From an uncultured Ruminococcus sp. (GTDB lineage Bacteria > Bacillota_A > Clostridia > Oscillospirales > Ruminococcaceae): a stretch of 64,000 nucleotides of DNA. Shown one piece after another: positions 34,290 through 42,606 of the stretch. Below the pieces are notes generated by a model. That model ran no database searches and had not been told where the DNA came from. It was given only the letters and a program-made list of their open reading frames with translations. Made by a program: the position numbers and the translations under genes. Each line of letters starts with the position of its first letter. The first letter of the stretch is position 1. The stretch spans positions 10,759 to 74,758 of the forward strand of contig ONBA01000009.1 of assembly GCA_900315975.1 (NCBI GenBank), given 5' to 3'.

Positions 34290-34862
34290 TTATCTTAGCG
34301 CATAAACTGCCATAGAGATAAGTCCGAGGTAGATGAGCATTGCAGGTCCGCCTCTGAACGATGCCGGAACTTTCGACGAATTGAGCTTCCTGTATGCCGC
34401 TGTGAGAATGAACGATGCAAGTATGAAACCTGTTCCAGCCTCAGCACCTGCTAAAACATAGCTGAAGAAAGAGTCAAGCGATGAATAGGTCTCAGCACGT
34501 TCTGTCACCGTGAAGAGAGTTCCCATAACAGCACAGTTGAAAGCAGAAAGATGAACATATTTCCGCGCTGTTGAAAAGAGTTTTCCGCCCGCGAAATACA
34601 AGCCGGCAAGTATACCGATGTAGAGTATACCTATTATTAATGTGTAAAGGAACGGTGTAAGGTCAGCCGCTCCGGCAGGCAGAAGTCTGTTAATAAAATA
34701 AGCTGCACCTGAGCCTGCTGAAGTGAATACTGATATAGTAATAGCAGTCCACAGGAGATTCTTCCTGTTTCCGGCAGCAATAAAGAGTGTACTCGTGCCG
34801 AGTGCCTGCATGAGTATGAGGTTAGTCGAGAGAAGGACTACGAACTCAGCTACTATGAACAT
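34290..34862 (-). CDS. RnfA/NqrE-like membrane protein with an altered Fe-S site
   Basis: A 190-residue protein with six predicted membrane helices. The C-terminal VPASFRGGPAMLIYLGLISM aligns with the VPAPFRGxAIALITAGLMSL end of RnfA. The first-half motif LGLCPFMGVS is LGTSTLFIAA, so the cluster cysteine is Ser24. The second (TTNCAVLG) is kept as FNCAVMG (Cys110). The start at 34862 follows GGAGGTGA; the longer frame adds nine residues. It overlaps the rnfE-like gene by 17 bp. It should pair with that protein in an inverted-repeat membrane dimer as RnfA and RnfE do. Confidence 0.8.
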   Translation of the reverse strand: MFIVAEFVVLLSTNLILMQALGTSTLFIAAGNRKNLLWTAITISVFTSAGSGAAYFINRLLPAGAADLTPFLYTLIIGILYIGILAGLYFAGGKLFSTARKYVHLSAFNCAVMGTLFTVTERAETYSSLDSFFSYVLAGAEAGTGFILASFILTAAYRKLNSSKVPASFRGGPAMLIYLGLISMAVYALR

Positions 34863-35478
34863 CGCCGTCACCTCCGTCTCTGTTTTCACGTCTTATAACT
34901 GAACGTATACCGCGGTAAACTCCGCAAATGAGTCCGAGGAATATAAAGCCGCCGAACGGCAGACCGAGTCCGCTTATGAGGGTATTCATGTCAACTACCC
35001 TGCCGTAGATCGTACCGCTTGAAAAGAGTTCGCGCAGGAAAGCAGTGATAAGCATTACCGCATCAAATCCTAAAATATAGAATACAAGCGATGCCGTCAT
35101 CTGTGTTCGTTTCATGCTGCGGAACTTTGTCTGCGGCTGCAAAACGATAAGCGAATTCGCAGCAAGAAGCGGGAAGTATATTCCAACGCGGGTCACAACT
35201 TCGGGAAAGAATCCCTGTGCGACACTCTTTACGGGAATGTATACAACAGATGAAATAACCGCATATATAACTGTCTTTGCAGCATACGGCAGTTTTTTCG
35301 GGACAAATGAACCTAAAAACACCGATATAAAGGTTATCGCAGAAAACGCATAAATAAGTGCGACAGCGTTTCTAATCGTATTGCCGCAGACTATTACAGG
35401 CGATATTACCATAAGTGCCGATAAAACCGTATTATCGCCGATGAGTCCGTCAAAAACGGCTGTTTTCTTCTTATTCAT
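34846..35478 (-). CDS. RnfE/NqrD-like membrane protein without the Fe-S cysteines
   Basis: A 210-residue protein with six predicted membrane helices. GLIGDNTVLSALMVISPVIV aligns with the RnfE start (xNxxLVQLLGLCPLLAVT); the Cys is Ser26. RVGIYFPLLAANSLIV aligns with SLGIFIPLIVTNCIVVG; the second Cys is Ser109. The third block FLRELFSSGTIYG matches RnfE's LREIIGNGTLF. A nearby Cys31 is out of register. So the RnfE ligands to the membrane [2Fe-2S] cluster are both lost while fold features stay. It overlaps the rnfD-like gene by 8 bp. Confidence 0.8.
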   Translation of the reverse strand: MNKKKTAVFDGLIGDNTVLSALMVISPVIVCGNTIRNAVALIYAFSAITFISVFLGSFVPKKLPYAAKTVIYAVISSVVYIPVKSVAQGFFPEVVTRVGIYFPLLAANSLIVLQPQTKFRSMKRTQMTASLVFYILGFDAVMLITAFLRELFSSGTIYGRVVDMNTLISGLGLPFGGFIFLGLICGVYRGIRSVIRRENRDGGDGDVHSS

Positions 35479-36454
35479 CAGCTGCCGCCTCCTCTCCTGA
35501 CGAGGTTACAGCCGCAGCTGCAGAAAGTTCCTCCTGCTCGACAGTTTCTATGTGCTTTTCGAGGTTCTTGAATCCGAGGGCAACAGGAGTGAACACGAGT
35601 GATATGAGGACTATCGAATTCTCCTTCGCTGTTGTGATAGTGAGGATATATGAGAACGCTGCAATAAAAAAGCCATAGAAAAATGCGAAATATCCGCGTT
35701 TCGGAGCTATTCTGCGGTCAGCGATAATATATACTGCCGCAAAGAGGACCATGTTTGTTACGAGAGTATACTTTACTGAGTCAACGCGGTTAGCAGAAGC
35801 CGGTACTATCGCTGAGAGGAAAGCAGTCGCAGATATGGTGCCGATAAAAGCACCCGCAGATATCGAACGTCTGAACAGCAGAACAAGTGCCGCAACCGAG
35901 AGGAGAAGTATACTCACTGCACCGGGTGCGCCGCTCATATTGCCCATCAGTATCTCAAAATCTGACACATCCATCTTGCCTGAGATGTTGAAACTGTGAC
36001 TTGCTGAGCTGACAAGTCCGCCTGCCTTCTCAAGAAGACCTGTATGGGTATGCGGCTCTGTGAACATGAGAAGCTGATTCTTCCACGATGTGTAAATGAA
36101 CACATAGGCAGCTGCGGCAGGAGAAAAAATCATATTCAGTCTTCCGCCGAAAACGTTCTTTGCAACGACAACCGCAAACACTGCCGCTATACCGGCTATC
36201 CTGTAATCGAATGCAGCCGGCAGCATAAGTGCAATGATAAGTGCATCTGATACGCAGGTGAGGTCGTCAGCGGTGAACTTGCGCCGCATCAGCTTCAGTG
36301 ATATCAGCTCAGCCGCCAAGGATGTGCCTGCGCATACTAATCCCAGTACAACAGCTCTTGTGCCGTAATAGAAATACTCCATAAGCTCCAGGGTAAGGAG
36401 CGTAATCATTATGTCTATCCAGATAAAGCGTTCGCTTCTTACATTCCGCTGCAT
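35471..36454 (-). CDS. RnfD/NqrB-like membrane protein lacking the FMN-attachment motif
   Basis: A 327-residue protein of about ten membrane helices. SDALIIALMLPAAFDYRIAG, KNVFGGRLNMIFSPAAAAY and GNMSGAPGAVSILLLSVAAL align with the RnfD blocks (DALLTALLLPP, KQLFGGLGNNIFNPA, GNIPGSIGETSALA). The region between, where RnfD has S/T-G-A-T for covalent FMN, has no such sequence. A 30-residue acidic Ala-rich tail ends the protein. The ATG follows AAAGGGAGA. It overlaps rpe by 16 bp and begins a three-gene block D-E-A. No rnfB, rnfC or rnfG is present in the window. Confidence 0.78.
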   Translation of the reverse strand: MQRNVRSERFIWIDIMITLLTLELMEYFYYGTRAVVLGLVCAGTSLAAELISLKLMRRKFTADDLTCVSDALIIALMLPAAFDYRIAGIAAVFAVVVAKNVFGGRLNMIFSPAAAAYVFIYTSWKNQLLMFTEPHTHTGLLEKAGGLVSSASHSFNISGKMDVSDFEILMGNMSGAPGAVSILLLSVAALVLLFRRSISAGAFIGTISATAFLSAIVPASANRVDSVKYTLVTNMVLFAAVYIIADRRIAPKRGYFAFFYGFFIAAFSYILTITTAKENSIVLISLVFTPVALGFKNLEKHIETVEQEELSAAAAVTSSGEEAAADE

Positions 36455-37107
36455 TGAGGCTCTCCCTTTATCATTCTTACCGCCTCAGACATATCCCCGG
36501 CTCTGAAAAGGCAGCTTCCCGAAACGAGGACATTCGCGCCTGCATTTCTGGCAATGGGAGCAGTCTCATAGTTTATTCCTCCGTCAACCTGAACATCACA
36601 GCTGAGTCCGAGCTGCTGGATCTTCTGACGGATAAGACGTACTTTTTCAACGGTCTCAGGGATAAAGCTCTGTCCGCCGAATCCCGGCTCTACAGTCATA
36701 ACAAGCAGCATATCGAGCTCCGGAAGGAATTCATATACGGTCTCAGCCGGAGTGTTCGGCTTGATCGCAACTGCCGCCCTGACTCCGCACGCTTTTATTG
36801 TGCGGATAGTTTCAAGAGTATCGCTTTCACTCTCGGAGTGAAAACTGATAATATCAGCTCCTGCCTTAGCAAAGCGTTCAACGTATCTGAGCGGGTCGGT
36901 AATCATAAGGTGGACATCAAGGGTCATGTCTGTGACCTTCCTCACCTGTTCGAGTACCGGCAGACCATACGTGATATTATTCACGAAAATACCGTCCATA
37001 ACATCGAAATGGAGCATATCCACACCGTTATCCTCAAGTTTTTTTATTTCATTTCTCATATCGAGCAGGTCAGCGCTGAGCACTGATGCTGAAACATAAT
37101 TTTTCAT
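36439..37107 (-). CDS. rpe: Ribulose-phosphate 3-epimerase
   Basis: A 222-residue TIM barrel of the pentose phosphate pathway. It has SASVLSADL, HFDVMDGIFVNNI, LDVHLMITDP, DMLLVMTVEPGFGGQSFI and VDGGINYETAP with metal and catalytic His/Asp sites. The start at 37107 has AGGAAGTG upstream; the longer frame (20 more residues) has no site. It is first in the long operon reading through the rnf-like genes to dnaE. Confidence 0.96.
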   Translation of the reverse strand: MKNYVSASVLSADLLDMRNEIKKLEDNGVDMLHFDVMDGIFVNNITYGLPVLEQVRKVTDMTLDVHLMITDPLRYVERFAKAGADIISFHSESESDTLETIRTIKACGVRAAVAIKPNTPAETVYEFLPELDMLLVMTVEPGFGGQSFIPETVEKVRLIRQKIQQLGLSCDVQVDGGINYETAPIARNAGANVLVSGSCLFRAGDMSEAVRMIKGEPQCSGM

Positions 37108-37138
37108 TTTTATCACTTCCTGATTTTCATACATTCTT

Positions 37139-37167
37139 ATTATATAATATTTCCGCCGGAACGTCAA
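37139..37167 (-). promoter_or_regulatory. Promoter of the rpe-rnf-hprK-murB-rapZ-whiA-dnaE operon
   Basis: Minus strand TTGACG (37167-37162), 17 bp, TATAAT (37144-37139). No terminator or gap over 90 bp is seen until the dnaE stop, so one transcript of about 11 kb is possible. Confidence 0.7.
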
Positions 37168-37206
37168 TATGCTTTCAAAAAAAATTATTTTACTTATATA
37201 TTTTGC

Positions 37207-37235
37207 TTGACACCAGTATAAGACAGGTATATAAT
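37207..37235 (+). promoter_or_regulatory. Promoter of the LRR-dockerin gene
   Basis: TTGACA (37207-37212), 17 bp, TATAAT (37230-37235), a perfect consensus divergent from the rpe promoter. Confidence 0.78.
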
Positions 37236-37268
37236 AGTTATATATTATTTTAATCAGGAGTTGGTGAC

Positions 37269-38138
37269 ATGAATATCAAACAAATTACAGCAGCAATTCT
37301 AACTACAGCAATCCTCGCAGGTGAGGCAGTTGTTCCTTGCAGTCCCGCATTGTCATTTGAAAACATGACCGCAGGCGCAGTCGGACTCCTCGGCCACGAC
37401 TGGTGCGGCGAAAAGGCAGAGTACCTATTCACTACCGACGGATGTCTCTATATAAGCGGAACAGGAGATATGTATGACTACGAATCAAGCAGTAAAACTC
37501 CGTGGTTTCCAGATAATCTGGTATATCATGGTACAGTAAAGTATATTCAGTTTGAAGGCGATATCACACGCATCGGAAACTATGCTTTCAGTGATTGCTT
37601 TGACCTTTCAAAAATTGAACTTCCCGAATCCGTGACAAGTATCGGAAGTCATGCATTTCATAACTGTACATCCCTGACAAGCCTCACAATTCCCGAAAAA
37701 GTGTCACACATCGGTGCATACGCATTCAAGGACTGCGACGGAATGGAGGACATCACCGTTCTCGACCCATACTGCAAAATAGAATACACGCCTAATGAAG
37801 GTGACCTGCCGCAGAAAACAACAGTTCACGGCTACACCGGTTCAACTGCTGAAAAATGGGCTGAGGAAACAGGTCTCAGATTTGAATCACTCGGAAAAAT
37901 TCCCGCGCCTGTCTACGGTGATGCCAACCTTGACGGCAATGTCACAGTTGCGGACGCTGTCACTATTCTCCAGTTTATCGGCAACAAGGACAAATATGTT
38001 CTCTCCGAACGCGCAAAAATTAACGCCGACTGCTATAACCCCGGTGACGGAATAACCGGCAGTGATGCTGTTCTGATACAAAAAGTTGACTCAGGTCTCG
38101 TAAACCCAGACCTCCTCCCGGTACTTCCAACAGAATAA
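37269..38138 (+). CDS. Secreted leucine-rich-repeat protein with a type I dockerin
   Basis: A 289-residue secreted protein with a signal peptide over the first 29 residues or so. Next comes a BspA-type LRR_5 block of about three repeats (ITRIGNYAFSDCFDLSKIEL, VTSIGSHAFHNCTSL, VSHIGAYAFKDCDGM). A type I dockerin of two calcium loops covers about residues 214-280: GDANLDGNVTVADAVTILQ and PGDGITGSDAVLIQKV. It should attach to a cohesin on a scaffoldin. The LRR may bind a glycan or host/plant ligand; no catalytic domain is present. No cohesin gene is in the window. Confidence 0.9.
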   Translation: MNIKQITAAILTTAILAGEAVVPCSPALSFENMTAGAVGLLGHDWCGEKAEYLFTTDGCLYISGTGDMYDYESSSKTPWFPDNLVYHGTVKYIQFEGDITRIGNYAFSDCFDLSKIELPESVTSIGSHAFHNCTSLTSLTIPEKVSHIGAYAFKDCDGMEDITVLDPYCKIEYTPNEGDLPQKTTVHGYTGSTAEKWAEETGLRFESLGKIPAPVYGDANLDGNVTVADAVTILQFIGNKDKYVLSERAKINADCYNPGDGITGSDAVLIQKVDSGLVNPDLLPVLPTE

Positions 38139-38173
38139 ATCACGTATTTTGACTGAAAAAATTGAAAAACCCC

Positions 38174-38202
38174 TTTACAAGCCGTTCGTTTTGTGTTATA
38201 AT
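38174..38202 (+). promoter_or_regulatory. Promoter of rpsO
   Basis: TTTACA (38174-38179), 17 bp, TATAAT (38197-38202). The leader to the ATG is about 85 nt and could hold an S15 autoregulatory site, but I cannot fold it with confidence. Confidence 0.65.
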
Positions 38203-38293
38203 ATTATCACCGCGTACTTGGAACCGGGCATGTCCTCAGATATCCACCCCTTTCTACGTTAGCGGAATATTATATTTTATGAGGTGCTTTTCA

Positions 38294-38560
38294 ATGCTTA
38301 GAAAAGAAGAAAAAACAGCCGTTATCGAGGCTAACAGAACAAGTGCAAACGACACAGGTTCACCTGAGGTTCAGGTAGCTATTCTCACAAAGAGAATCAA
38401 CGACCTTAACGCTCACCTTAAGATCCACAAGAATGACCACCACTCCAGAAGAGGTCTTCTCAAGATGGTTGGTCACAGACGTAACCTTCTCGCTTACCTC
38501 AAGAAGAAGGATATCAACAGATATCGTGCTATCGTAGAGAAGCTCGGTCTCCGTAAGTAA
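38294..38560 (+). CDS. rpsO: 30S ribosomal protein S15
   Basis: An 88-residue ribosomal protein, standard length. The conserved [35 protein letters not shown] and late [13 protein letters not shown] bind 16S rRNA at the 620-650 and 735 regions. The ATG at 38294 follows GAGGTG; upstream in-frame codons carry no S15 sequence. As in many bacteria, pnp follows. A hairpin terminator between the two should set how much transcript reads on. Confidence 0.98.
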   Translation: MLRKEEKTAVIEANRTSANDTGSPEVQVAILTKRINDLNAHLKIHKNDHHSRRGLLKMVGHRRNLLAYLKKKDINRYRAIVEKLGLRK

Positions 38561-38573
38561 TCACACGTCCATG

Positions 38574-38602
38574 AAGGCAGAGGGGCAGTCCCCTTCTGCC
38601 TT
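38574..38602 (+). terminator. Intrinsic terminator after rpsO
   Basis: AAGGCAGAGGGG pairs with CCCCTTCTGCCTT with one bulge; a short T-rich stretch follows. Probably partial, allowing read-through to pnp. Confidence 0.7.
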
Positions 38603-38631
38603 TAAGTCTTTCTCACAAACCCGCAGTTCAT

Positions 38632-38698
38632 GGCTTTTAGCATTAAACTGTGACCCTGAAAGCTTTTATATACAGTGTCAGAGTTTATTGCTAAAGCC
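38632..38698 (+). promoter_or_regulatory. Long hairpin in the pnp leader, possible RNase III site
   Basis: GGCTTTTAGCATTAAACTG (38632-38650) plus TGAC (38651-38654) pairs with GTCA (38677-38680) plus GAGTTTATTGCTAAAGCC (38681-38698). The stem is about 20 bp with one bulge and two mismatches, and the loop is 22 nt. It sits 32 nt before the pnp start. In E. coli a similar leader stem-loop is cut by RNase III and read by PNPase for autoregulation; the same here is inference. Confidence 0.65.
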
Positions 38699-38730
38699 GC
38701 TGCAAAAATATTTTTTCAGGAGGCATATCA

Positions 38731-40845
38731 ATGTTTGAGAATTACAGAACCTTTGAAACCACTTATGCCGGCAGACCCCTTGTCGTAGAAACAGGCAAGA
38801 CCTGCGGTCTTTCCAATGGCTCATGCTGGGTACGTTACGGCGAAACAGTCGTTATGGCTAACGTTACTGCAAGCGCTAAGCCCAGAGAGGGCGTTGACTT
38901 CTTCCCCCTCTCAGTTGACTACGAGGAAAGACTCTACTCCGTCGGCAAAATCCCCGGCAGCTTCACAAAGAGAGAAGGCAAGCCCACTGAAAAGGCTATC
39001 CTTACTTCACGCTGCGTTGACAGACCTATCCGTCCTCTCTTCCCAAAGGATATGAGAAATGACGTTTCAGTCGTTATGACTGTACTCGCTGTTGAGCCTG
39101 ACAATTCACCTGAGATCGCTGGTATGATCGCAACTTCTATCGCTATCTCTATTTCTGATATTCCGTGGAACGGTCCTATCGCAGGTATCAACGTAGGTCT
39201 CGTTGACGGCGAGATCGTCCTCAACCCCACTCTTGAGCAGAGAGCTAAGACTGACCTCGTACTTACTGTTGCAGGTACTGCTGAGAAGATCGTTATGATC
39301 GAAGCCGGCGCTAATGAAGTTCCCGAGGACACAATGCTCAACGCTATCCTCACAGGTCACGAAGAGATCAAGAAAATGGTCGCTTTCATCAGCGATATCC
39401 AGAAGCAGATCGGTAAGCCTAAGTTTGCTTTCGAGTCAATGGAAGTTGACCATGATATGTTCGACGCTATCGAAGCTTTCGCTTCTGACCGCGTAAAGGT
39501 AGCTCTCGATACTAACGACAAGAATGTCCGCGATGAGAGACTCGCTCCTATCATTGACGATATCCACGCTAAATTCGATGAACAGTACCCCGAGCAGATT
39601 GCTATGATCGACGAGTGCATATACAAGCTTCAGAAGAAGATCGTCCGCAACTGGCTCTACGAGGGCAAGCGTGTTGACGGCAGAGGCATCGACGAGATCC
39701 GTCCGCTTGCTGCTGAGGCTGGCGTCCTCCCTCGCGTACACGGTTCAGGTCTCTTCACAAGAGGTCAGACTCAGGTACTCACTATCGCAACTCTCGGTCC
39801 TGTAAGTGATGCTCAGCGCATCGACGGTCTCGACGAGGAAGAGACAAAGAGATATATGCACCAGTACAACTTCCCGAGCTACTCTGTAGGTGAAACAAAG
39901 CCCAGCAGAGGTCCCGGAAGACGTGAGATCGGTCACGGTGCTCTCGCTGAAAGAGCTCTCGCTCCTGTTATTCCGCCTGTTGAAGAATTCCCCTATGCTC
40001 TCAGACTCGTTTCCGAGGTCCTTTCTTCTAATGGTTCTACATCGCAGGGTTCTATCTGCGGTTCTACACTCGCTCTCATGGACGCAGGTGTTCCGATCAA
40101 GGCTCCTGTAGCCGGTATTTCATGCGGTCTTATCACTAAGCCTGACAGCGACGAGTTCATGACTATGGTAGATATCCAGGGCCTCGAAGACTTCTTCGGC
40201 GACATGGACTTCAAGGTTGGCGGTACTCATAAGGGTATCACTGCTATCCAGGTGGATATCAAGGTCGACGGTCTTACTCCCGCTATCATCAAGGAAGCTT
40301 TCGAGAAGACAAGAAAGGCTCGTATCTACATCCTCGACGAGGTCATGCTCAAGGCTATTCCCGCTCCAAGAAAGGAAGTAAGCAAGTTTGCTCCTAAGAT
40401 GTTCCAGACTAAGGTTCCTGTTGAGAAGATCCGCGAAGTTATCGGTTCAGGCGGAAAGATTATCCAGAAAATCTCCGCTGACTGCGATGTAAAGATCGAC
40501 ATCAACGACGAGGGTAACGTATTCATCAGCGGTATCAACGGCGAGAACGCAAGAAAGGCTCTCCAGATCGTTGACACTATCGCAAACGGTCCTGAGGTCG
40601 GTGCTATCTACAGAGGTAAGGTAGTTCGTATCATGGACTTCGGTGCATTCGTTGAGATCGTTCCCGGTATGGACGGACTCGTTCACATCTCCAAGCTCGA
40701 CAAGTCAAGAGTTGAAAAGGTTGAAGACATTGTTTCTCTCGGCGACGAGATAGTTGTTAAGGTAACTGAGATCGACCGTCAGGGTCGTATCAACCTCTCA
40801 CGCAAGGACGCTCTCGCTGACATCGAAGCTAAGAAAAAAGGCTGA
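38731..40845 (+). CDS. pnp: Polynucleotide phosphorylase
   Basis: A 704-residue exoribonuclease and RNA 3' tailing enzyme, phosphate-dependent. Two RNase PH domains (first: SRCVDRPIRPLFP; second: GLFTRGQTQVLTIATLG and GPGRREIGHGALAERAL) flank an all-alpha linker. A KH domain (IREVIGSGGKIIQKIS) and an S1 domain (RGKVVRIMDFGAFVEI, DGLVHISKL) end it. Length is standard. AGGAGG precedes the ATG. Leader hairpin and rpsO upstream follow the common rpsO-pnp order. Confidence 0.98.
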   Translation: MFENYRTFETTYAGRPLVVETGKTCGLSNGSCWVRYGETVVMANVTASAKPREGVDFFPLSVDYEERLYSVGKIPGSFTKREGKPTEKAILTSRCVDRPIRPLFPKDMRNDVSVVMTVLAVEPDNSPEIAGMIATSIAISISDIPWNGPIAGINVGLVDGEIVLNPTLEQRAKTDLVLTVAGTAEKIVMIEAGANEVPEDTMLNAILTGHEEIKKMVAFISDIQKQIGKPKFAFESMEVDHDMFDAIEAFASDRVKVALDTNDKNVRDERLAPIIDDIHAKFDEQYPEQIAMIDECIYKLQKKIVRNWLYEGKRVDGRGIDEIRPLAAEAGVLPRVHGSGLFTRGQTQVLTIATLGPVSDAQRIDGLDEEETKRYMHQYNFPSYSVGETKPSRGPGRREIGHGALAERALAPVIPPVEEFPYALRLVSEVLSSNGSTSQGSICGSTLALMDAGVPIKAPVAGISCGLITKPDSDEFMTMVDIQGLEDFFGDMDFKVGGTHKGITAIQVDIKVDGLTPAIIKEAFEKTRKARIYILDEVMLKAIPAPRKEVSKFAPKMFQTKVPVEKIREVIGSGGKIIQKISADCDVKIDINDEGNVFISGINGENARKALQIVDTIANGPEVGAIYRGKVVRIMDFGAFVEIVPGMDGLVHISKLDKSRVEKVEDIVSLGDEIVVKVTEIDRQGRINLSRKDALADIEAKKKG

Positions 40846-40860
40846 TTCTGAATAGTATCA

Positions 40861-40892
40861 AAGGCTGTCACAAATTGTGACAGCCTTTTTTT
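40861..40892 (+). terminator. Intrinsic terminator after pnp
   Basis: Perfect stem AAGGCTGTCACA / TGTGACAGCCTT with a 3-nt loop, then a T-run. Confidence 0.93.
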
Positions 40893-40938
40893 GCATTAAA
40901 TGAAATATTTCCCCATATTATTTACCGGAGGGGAAATT

Positions 40939-42483
40939 ATGATTAAAAGTAAAATGATTCGTGATACCGTACTTCTGACACTTATGCAGCTCGCACTCGA
41001 CTCTGCCGCTCTGCTGCTTAACGTTTTCATAAACCGTCACCTCGGAGCTTCTGCAATAGGTATTTTCTCGCTGATGGGGTCGTTTCTCGGATTCGCAGGA
41101 ATTCTCTCAAACGGCAATGCATTTCTCTGCACAAGCCGTCTCGTTTCGGAGGAACTCGGCAAAAAATGCGGCGACCCGAACCGTGTACTCATACACGGTA
41201 TCAAACTCTGCTTACTGCTAAGTGCGGTAACATCGACTGTTCTCTTGCTATTCGCACAGCCGCTGAGCAGTCGCTTTTTCAGTGGTGCAGAGGTCGCAGG
41301 TGCAATACGTCTCATGCCGGTCGCACTCGTCTGCGGTGCTGTTTCGTCGTGTCTGAAAGGCTACTTCAATGCCTGCCGCAAGGCTTCAGCTGCTGCCTGC
41401 GGAGACATTCTCGAATTCGCGGTAAAAGCATCGGTAACATTTGCTGCTGCATCTGCAACTGTTTCTCACAGTGAAGGGACAGTCTGCCGAATCATGACCT
41501 CTTCCATTATCGCAGGAAACACTGCCTCCCTCATTTTCATGCTTGTTCTATTCGCACGCTTTCACATGAAAAGTACCGGTAAGTGCTCTATTCGTTTCAG
41601 ACAATACACAGCCGCTGCTCTGCCGATAATGGGCGGAAGTATCCTGACATCAGCCCTTAGCAGTACAAACGACGCTCTTATCCCCATTTGCCTGCGTCAG
41701 TTCGGTGACTCTCATGAGCAGGCACTCAGCCTTTTCGGAATATTCGAGGCAATTGTAATTCCTACCCTTTTCTTTCCGTCTGTTGCACTATGCTCGATGT
41801 CCGGCATGATAGTCAGCGAATCAGCAAGAGCTGCCGCAGCTCGCAATAGTGAACGTATAAGGAGTCTCACTACGCGGCTCATTGAGTACACGATGATTTA
41901 CGCAGTATTTGCGTCAGCTGTACTCATACGCTTCGGCAGACCTCTCGGTCACACCCTCGGAGGCGGTGAACTCGCCGGCGGACTTATCTCAGCAATTGCT
42001 CCGGTAGTACCTTTCATTTACATGGAAATAGTTCTTGAATCCATGATAAAAGGCATGGGTCAACAGAGTTTTTCTTCACTCAACTACCTCGCAGAATACG
42101 TGATACGCATTGCAGCGGTACTTATACTTGTACCTCGGTTCGGCTTTGTCGGGATTGCTGTATCGTACTACGCAAGCAATATATTCGGAAACATTTCTCG
42201 CTTTATCAAGGTCATACGTACATCGGGAATACAGTTCAGACCCTTTCGCATGATTATTTCACCGGTCGCATACGCTTTCATGACTATGGCTCTTACTGAG
42301 CTTTTATTCCGTCTGCTAAGTCTCTCAGGAGATTCCGCTGTAAAAATGGTTCTGTTCACTATTGTATGGCTCGCCGCCTACTGTGGTATAATATTGCCAA
42401 TGAACATTTTAAAGCCACGCCGTACAGACAAGTCTATCACTATTGTTGAATCTGCACAAATAAATATGTCAAAAGCATTATGA
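40939..42483 (+). CDS. MATE/MurJ-SpoVB-like polysaccharide flippase
   Basis: A 514-residue protein with 13-14 predicted membrane helices of the MOP superfamily (polysaccharide biosynthesis/SpoVB type). It begins with FINRHLGASAIGIFSLMGSF, has a duplicated half starting near LPIMGGSILTSALSSTNDAL, and a late FVGIAVSYYASNIFGNISRF. Such proteins flip lipid-linked sugars or the wall precursor. The start at 40939 has GGAGGGG seven bases upstream, 13 codons after the longest frame start. It stands alone behind the pnp terminator. Confidence 0.82.
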   Translation: MIKSKMIRDTVLLTLMQLALDSAALLLNVFINRHLGASAIGIFSLMGSFLGFAGILSNGNAFLCTSRLVSEELGKKCGDPNRVLIHGIKLCLLLSAVTSTVLLLFAQPLSSRFFSGAEVAGAIRLMPVALVCGAVSSCLKGYFNACRKASAAACGDILEFAVKASVTFAAASATVSHSEGTVCRIMTSSIIAGNTASLIFMLVLFARFHMKSTGKCSIRFRQYTAAALPIMGGSILTSALSSTNDALIPICLRQFGDSHEQALSLFGIFEAIVIPTLFFPSVALCSMSGMIVSESARAAAARNSERIRSLTTRLIEYTMIYAVFASAVLIRFGRPLGHTLGGGELAGGLISAIAPVVPFIYMEIVLESMIKGMGQQSFSSLNYLAEYVIRIAAVLILVPRFGFVGIAVSYYASNIFGNISRFIKVIRTSGIQFRPFRMIISPVAYAFMTMALTELLFRLLSLSGDSAVKMVLFTIVWLAAYCGIILPMNILKPRRTDKSITIVESAQINMSKAL

Positions 42484-42507
42484 AATGTAGAAACGATTGT
42501 AAAAGTA

Positions 42508-42536
42508 TTGCAATTTTTTAACATATGATATATAAT
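42508..42536 (+). promoter_or_regulatory. Promoter of the EF-G-like gene
   Basis: TTGCAA (42508-42513), 17 bp, TATAAT (42531-42536). Confidence 0.65.
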
Positions 42537-42606
42537 TATTCTTGTGGTTGTATATAAGTATTTTATTTCATATATAACTAATTCCAATACCGGAGGAGAA
42601 AACCTA

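Noticed and set aside
34290..36454. A normal, complete Rnf electron-transfer complex
   Set aside because: Subunits B, C and G are missing on both sides, and cluster cysteines and the FMN site are changed.
38203..38293. A defined S15-binding leader element upstream of rpsO
   Set aside because: The leader has short possible stems, but I could not find a secure match to any known S15 site by eye.
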